Source: Promerops cafer (taxonomy: Eukaryota; Chordata; Aves; Passeriformes; Nectariniidae). From it: a DNA stretch of 64,000 bases. The translations under genes and the position numbers were made by a program. Position 1 is the stretch's first letter, and every line of letters begins with the position of its first letter. The notes under the pieces are model-generated. The model was not told where the DNA came from, did no database searches, and was given only the letters and a program-made list of their open reading frames with translations. This document shows, piece after piece, positions 60,941 to 64,000 of this stretch. The stretch covers positions 7,447-71,446 of the forward strand of contig VZSE01005864.1 of NCBI GenBank assembly GCA_013398275.1, in the 5' to 3' direction.

Positions 60941-63900
60941 CTGACCTCCAGCAGCTGAGGCTCAAGTTGTCCTGCACAGTAGATCCCTATGGGAATATTC
61001 CTTGCCCTCAAACACACTTTCCTCCCTCACCCCAGTCCTTTCCCTTTGCAATAAGCTGTTTCCTCATTGTGTTTTTCCTTCCAAGCTCCCTGTAGCTGCC
61101 AAGTATTTGTTGTGGCCACCACCAACATGGCCTGGAAGCAGCAACAATAATAGCAGCAGCCATAATGTCAGCCAGACATCATCTTCCTTTTCTTCTTTCA
61201 CACTGCTTTGCCCCAATTTTGGCACTGCAGAACTGCCTGAACCTCGGTGTGAAGGAGCTGTGCCTGTTTTGGGCCCAGAAATGTTCCAGGAGAAGCTGTC
61301 CAGCTCTGGTTTCTGTTGGCAAGGGAATGAGCCTGGTTTGCATCTGTGTTGATATCCAGGTGGGGCTGTGCTGCAGGGATTCTGCTGCAGATGTGGTGGA
61401 CTTGTCTCAATTTCAGTTCCCTTGTGGGCAATGCCTGGTGCAACTGCATCCATGAGAATATTCGGGATCTACATGTCATAGATCTGCCAGGCTTTAGTTC
61501 TTTCCATAAAAGCAGATATTTGAGGAATTTCTTCCTTCACTTGAGTATTTATGTGATATTCAGCACCTTCAATATGTAATTATAAACCAAAACCAAAGTT
61601 CTATTATTTCAGAGAGCAAAATCTAATCCTGCTTTGAATTCAGGCCTCCTGAAGTCCCAGTTTTATTTCCAATTTATTCCCCCTTATTATTGCTACCATT
61701 CCACTTAATGAATTTGATATTTAATACTTTATTCACACATTTTATTTTTGCACCAATTACAGGGAAGACAGATACATTGTTCTTACAGATTTCTACAATC
61801 TTCAAGGCATTTTTTCCTCTTGCATTTTTTTATTTCTTAAAAAATAACAATCATCTTGGTATTTAAAGAGAAAAGAAGCAGAAGCAACATTCTTTTAATG
61901 CTTAGGGTGTATTTGAATGAATGTTTTCACTTCTATTTGCTAGAAAAACAAAAAGGGTGAGAGAATATCTTGAGTTTATGTCCTTGATAGGTCAAATGAA
62001 GTGTGTGTGAAACTGAAGAAGTCCTGCTATAACCATGCCAGCGGAAATGAAAATTATACCACTCATACTAACAAGTACATTTCCAAAAGGGCTGGAGGTA
62101 TTAGGAGACTCTAAACAGATGCCTCTGAACTTAAAATACACTTAATTCCAAAGGCTTGTCTTGTAATTAATTTAGCCAGTGCAGAACCTCTGAAGAGAAT
62201 GTAGGGCATAGCACAGCATTACTCAGCATCCCCAAACTTCAAGGAGCATAAGGACAAATAATTTAATTAAAAAAACCCAAACATTCACACTCATTTTTCT
62301 TATTAATTTCTATCAGGACCATAGTGGCAAACATCAAGGAAAACATTCTCCAATTTACAGCTTAATCTCCTGCAAGAAAAATATCCATCTGCTATAAAAG
62401 GAAAGAGCACACATAAGCCACATCAAAAGGATATCACTCATAGTTTAGTTTCAGTTTTTATTCCCATTAACTGGGGCTGGTGGTATGTCAGTCTGTAAAG
62501 AGCCCATTGAACACGTGGAGCTTACTCTGTTTTAGTAACACACGCTCGAACCACAGCTTTTCCATGCCCCTGTTACCACAGCTTGGATCTCAGTAGGAAC
62601 CCCCAAATCTCAGCTGTTCCCTGAGAAGTGGCAGCTGTGTTTTCCTGCCATGAACTGATGTGGGAGCAGGGACACTACGGGGGACTCTGCACCCCAGGGG
62701 AGAAGCATGAACTCCCTTGAGCTTGTGGTCAGGTTGGCCTGGGGCTGTGTTGCTCTGAGAAAGTGATTGGTGCTGTTAACAGACCCTTCAGCCTTCCCAC
62801 ATCTTCATCACTCTTTCCCTTTTTTTCCCAGGGAAAATGTAGATTTTAAACACAATTTTGTCCAGCAAAACAGAGCAGCAGATAATTCCAGGAGGCTTTG
62901 AGGTGTCGTTACCATCCCAGAGTATTTAGCTGGGGTTAATTCTCTCCCACAATTTGAGTCTGACCTGTACAAGTGACACCAAGAGAAAACTCCCCTTCTC
63001 TTTGCTTACATTGTAACATCAGGAGAGCCATCAATGCAAAGCTGCACTGAAAGACTGGTCTGCAGTGAAGACATAACTTTAGACAGCCATGTAATTTCCT
63101 TTTCATGTTGGTCCCTGACAAGAGACAATATGTTATAGTTCCAGGAATGGATAACAGGGGAAAGAGGGGAAAGTACAATAGCTTTATTTAAAAGTCTGTA
63201 CAATCCTGCTTCGCTTTCCAAATAGCTTTTTGGACTCAGCTTGGTACTGTGCTCAATAAATTATACAATTTTTCCAGGTTTGCTATCAGTTAAGTGACTG
63301 GTCCAGGGTGTTTCAAGACATCTGGTCTGGTTTCCTGGAGGATTATGATTAATAAATGCTGGCATACAAAGCAGTTAAACACTTGTGCTCTGCCTTCCTT
63401 ATAATCTCATATTTAAGATCCATTATGCCAAATCCTTTGGTGCTTATGGACCCTCTGGAGCTGCAGTGACGAGTTTCCCATTGCTGTTTGTGAAAAATGG
63501 ATCTATCTGTTACCATCAGTTGTATTCAGATCAATAACAGAGCACGATACACTTCATTCAGCCCTCTTAAATTAATAATTTCCAGATTGCCTTTTGAAAT
63601 TGGTTCTTGCATTGGTTTAGGGAAATTCTGAGTTATGCATGTGTTAGCTCAGGGTTGAAGTGTGCAATTGGTTTTCAGCAAGTGGTGAGAGACAATGTAT
63701 ATCCAATTCTGAGCATCGGTTGGAAAACTCATCTTGGGGATTTGATGAGGAATTTTACACCATTTGTATTGTACCACCACTCACCTGTTAAATTTCTCAC
63801 TAGGCTCTATTTCCTGTCATCTGATTTCTTACCTTTTTTAAAAATAAAAAACTTAAATCAAAATTCAGAATTTTGACCGATTTAGGTTGGCCAAATTTTG

Positions 63901-64000
63901 CTCAGACATTTATAGGAATAGTACCTTGTATTTTAACAACTTCTGCCTTCACTTTTCTCTCTTAAATAAATAATTTCCTTTAAATTTGCTCCTTCTCCTG
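60941..64000. other. Unassigned DNA
   Basis: No gene, RNA or named repeat is supported. 61,600-62,460 is AT-rich. The remainder has only short frames. The window ends without a recognisable feature running off the edge. Confidence 0.5.

Noticed and set aside
60366..61017. Two long minus-strand frames and two plus-strand frames across 60,366-61,017
   Set aside because: They are open only because the 12-bp minisatellite has a period divisible by three. The predicted proteins are pure four-residue repeats.
1..64000. Endogenous retrovirus or LTR elements, phage, CRISPR arrays, operons
   Set aside because: I looked for LTR ends with primer-binding sites, retroviral pol motifs, regularly spaced direct repeats and closely packed genes and saw none. 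A diverged solo LTR could still be present without my recognising it.

Overview
The window looks like gene-poor nuclear DNA from a bird, most likely a songbird. The evidence is interspersed repeats typical of avian genomes: several truncated CR1 LINE fragments on both strands, with 3' ends built on a TTCTATGATTC-type motif; a tRNA-Ile-derived SINE with a CR1-type tail at about 30,787-30,920, like the songbird TguSINE1 family; and old amniote-wide repeats (MIR-type SINE remnants and ancient CR1 tails). Nothing bacterial, plasmid or viral was recognised. I found no complete conserved protein-coding gene, rRNA, functional tRNA or CRISPR array. The longest open frames do not exceed what chance gives in 64 kb, or they fall in repeats or GC-rich DNA.

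Layout. 1-17,500 is mostly unassigned AT-rich DNA with CR1 pieces (270-490, 7,541-7,695, 15,140-15,660, 16,990-17,212), MIR-like remnants (2,750, 7,025 and 14,580) and a 47-nt pyrimidine tract at 13,517. 17,540-18,920 is the best gene candidate: a CpG-rich promoter-like segment with two E2F-type sites, an ATG in good context followed 13 nt later by a splice donor, then 0.93 kb downstream a strong acceptor that continues the frame. A CR1 copy sits in the putative intron. 18,921-36,200 is intergenic or intronic, with a clear ancient SINE (20,485-20,712), a second CpG-rich patch (26,735-27,065) and the tRNA-derived SINE. 36,200-42,720 holds a CpG cluster, three CR1 fragments (one is a decayed reverse-transcriptase segment) and a very GC-rich spike next to a stretch with the look of a conserved non-coding element. 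42,721-64,000 has ancient amniote repeats, an inverted-repeat element with perfect 23-bp ends (54,240-54,404), a compound trinucleotide repeat (56,434-56,491) and a nearly pure 12-bp minisatellite (60,668-60,940).

No multi-gene system is visible. The parts that merit follow-up are the putative promoter and exon pair, the inverted-repeat element, the SINE/CR1 tail match, the minisatellite and a few segments that may be conserved regulatory DNA. All element names come from memory of the families. No database search was run.
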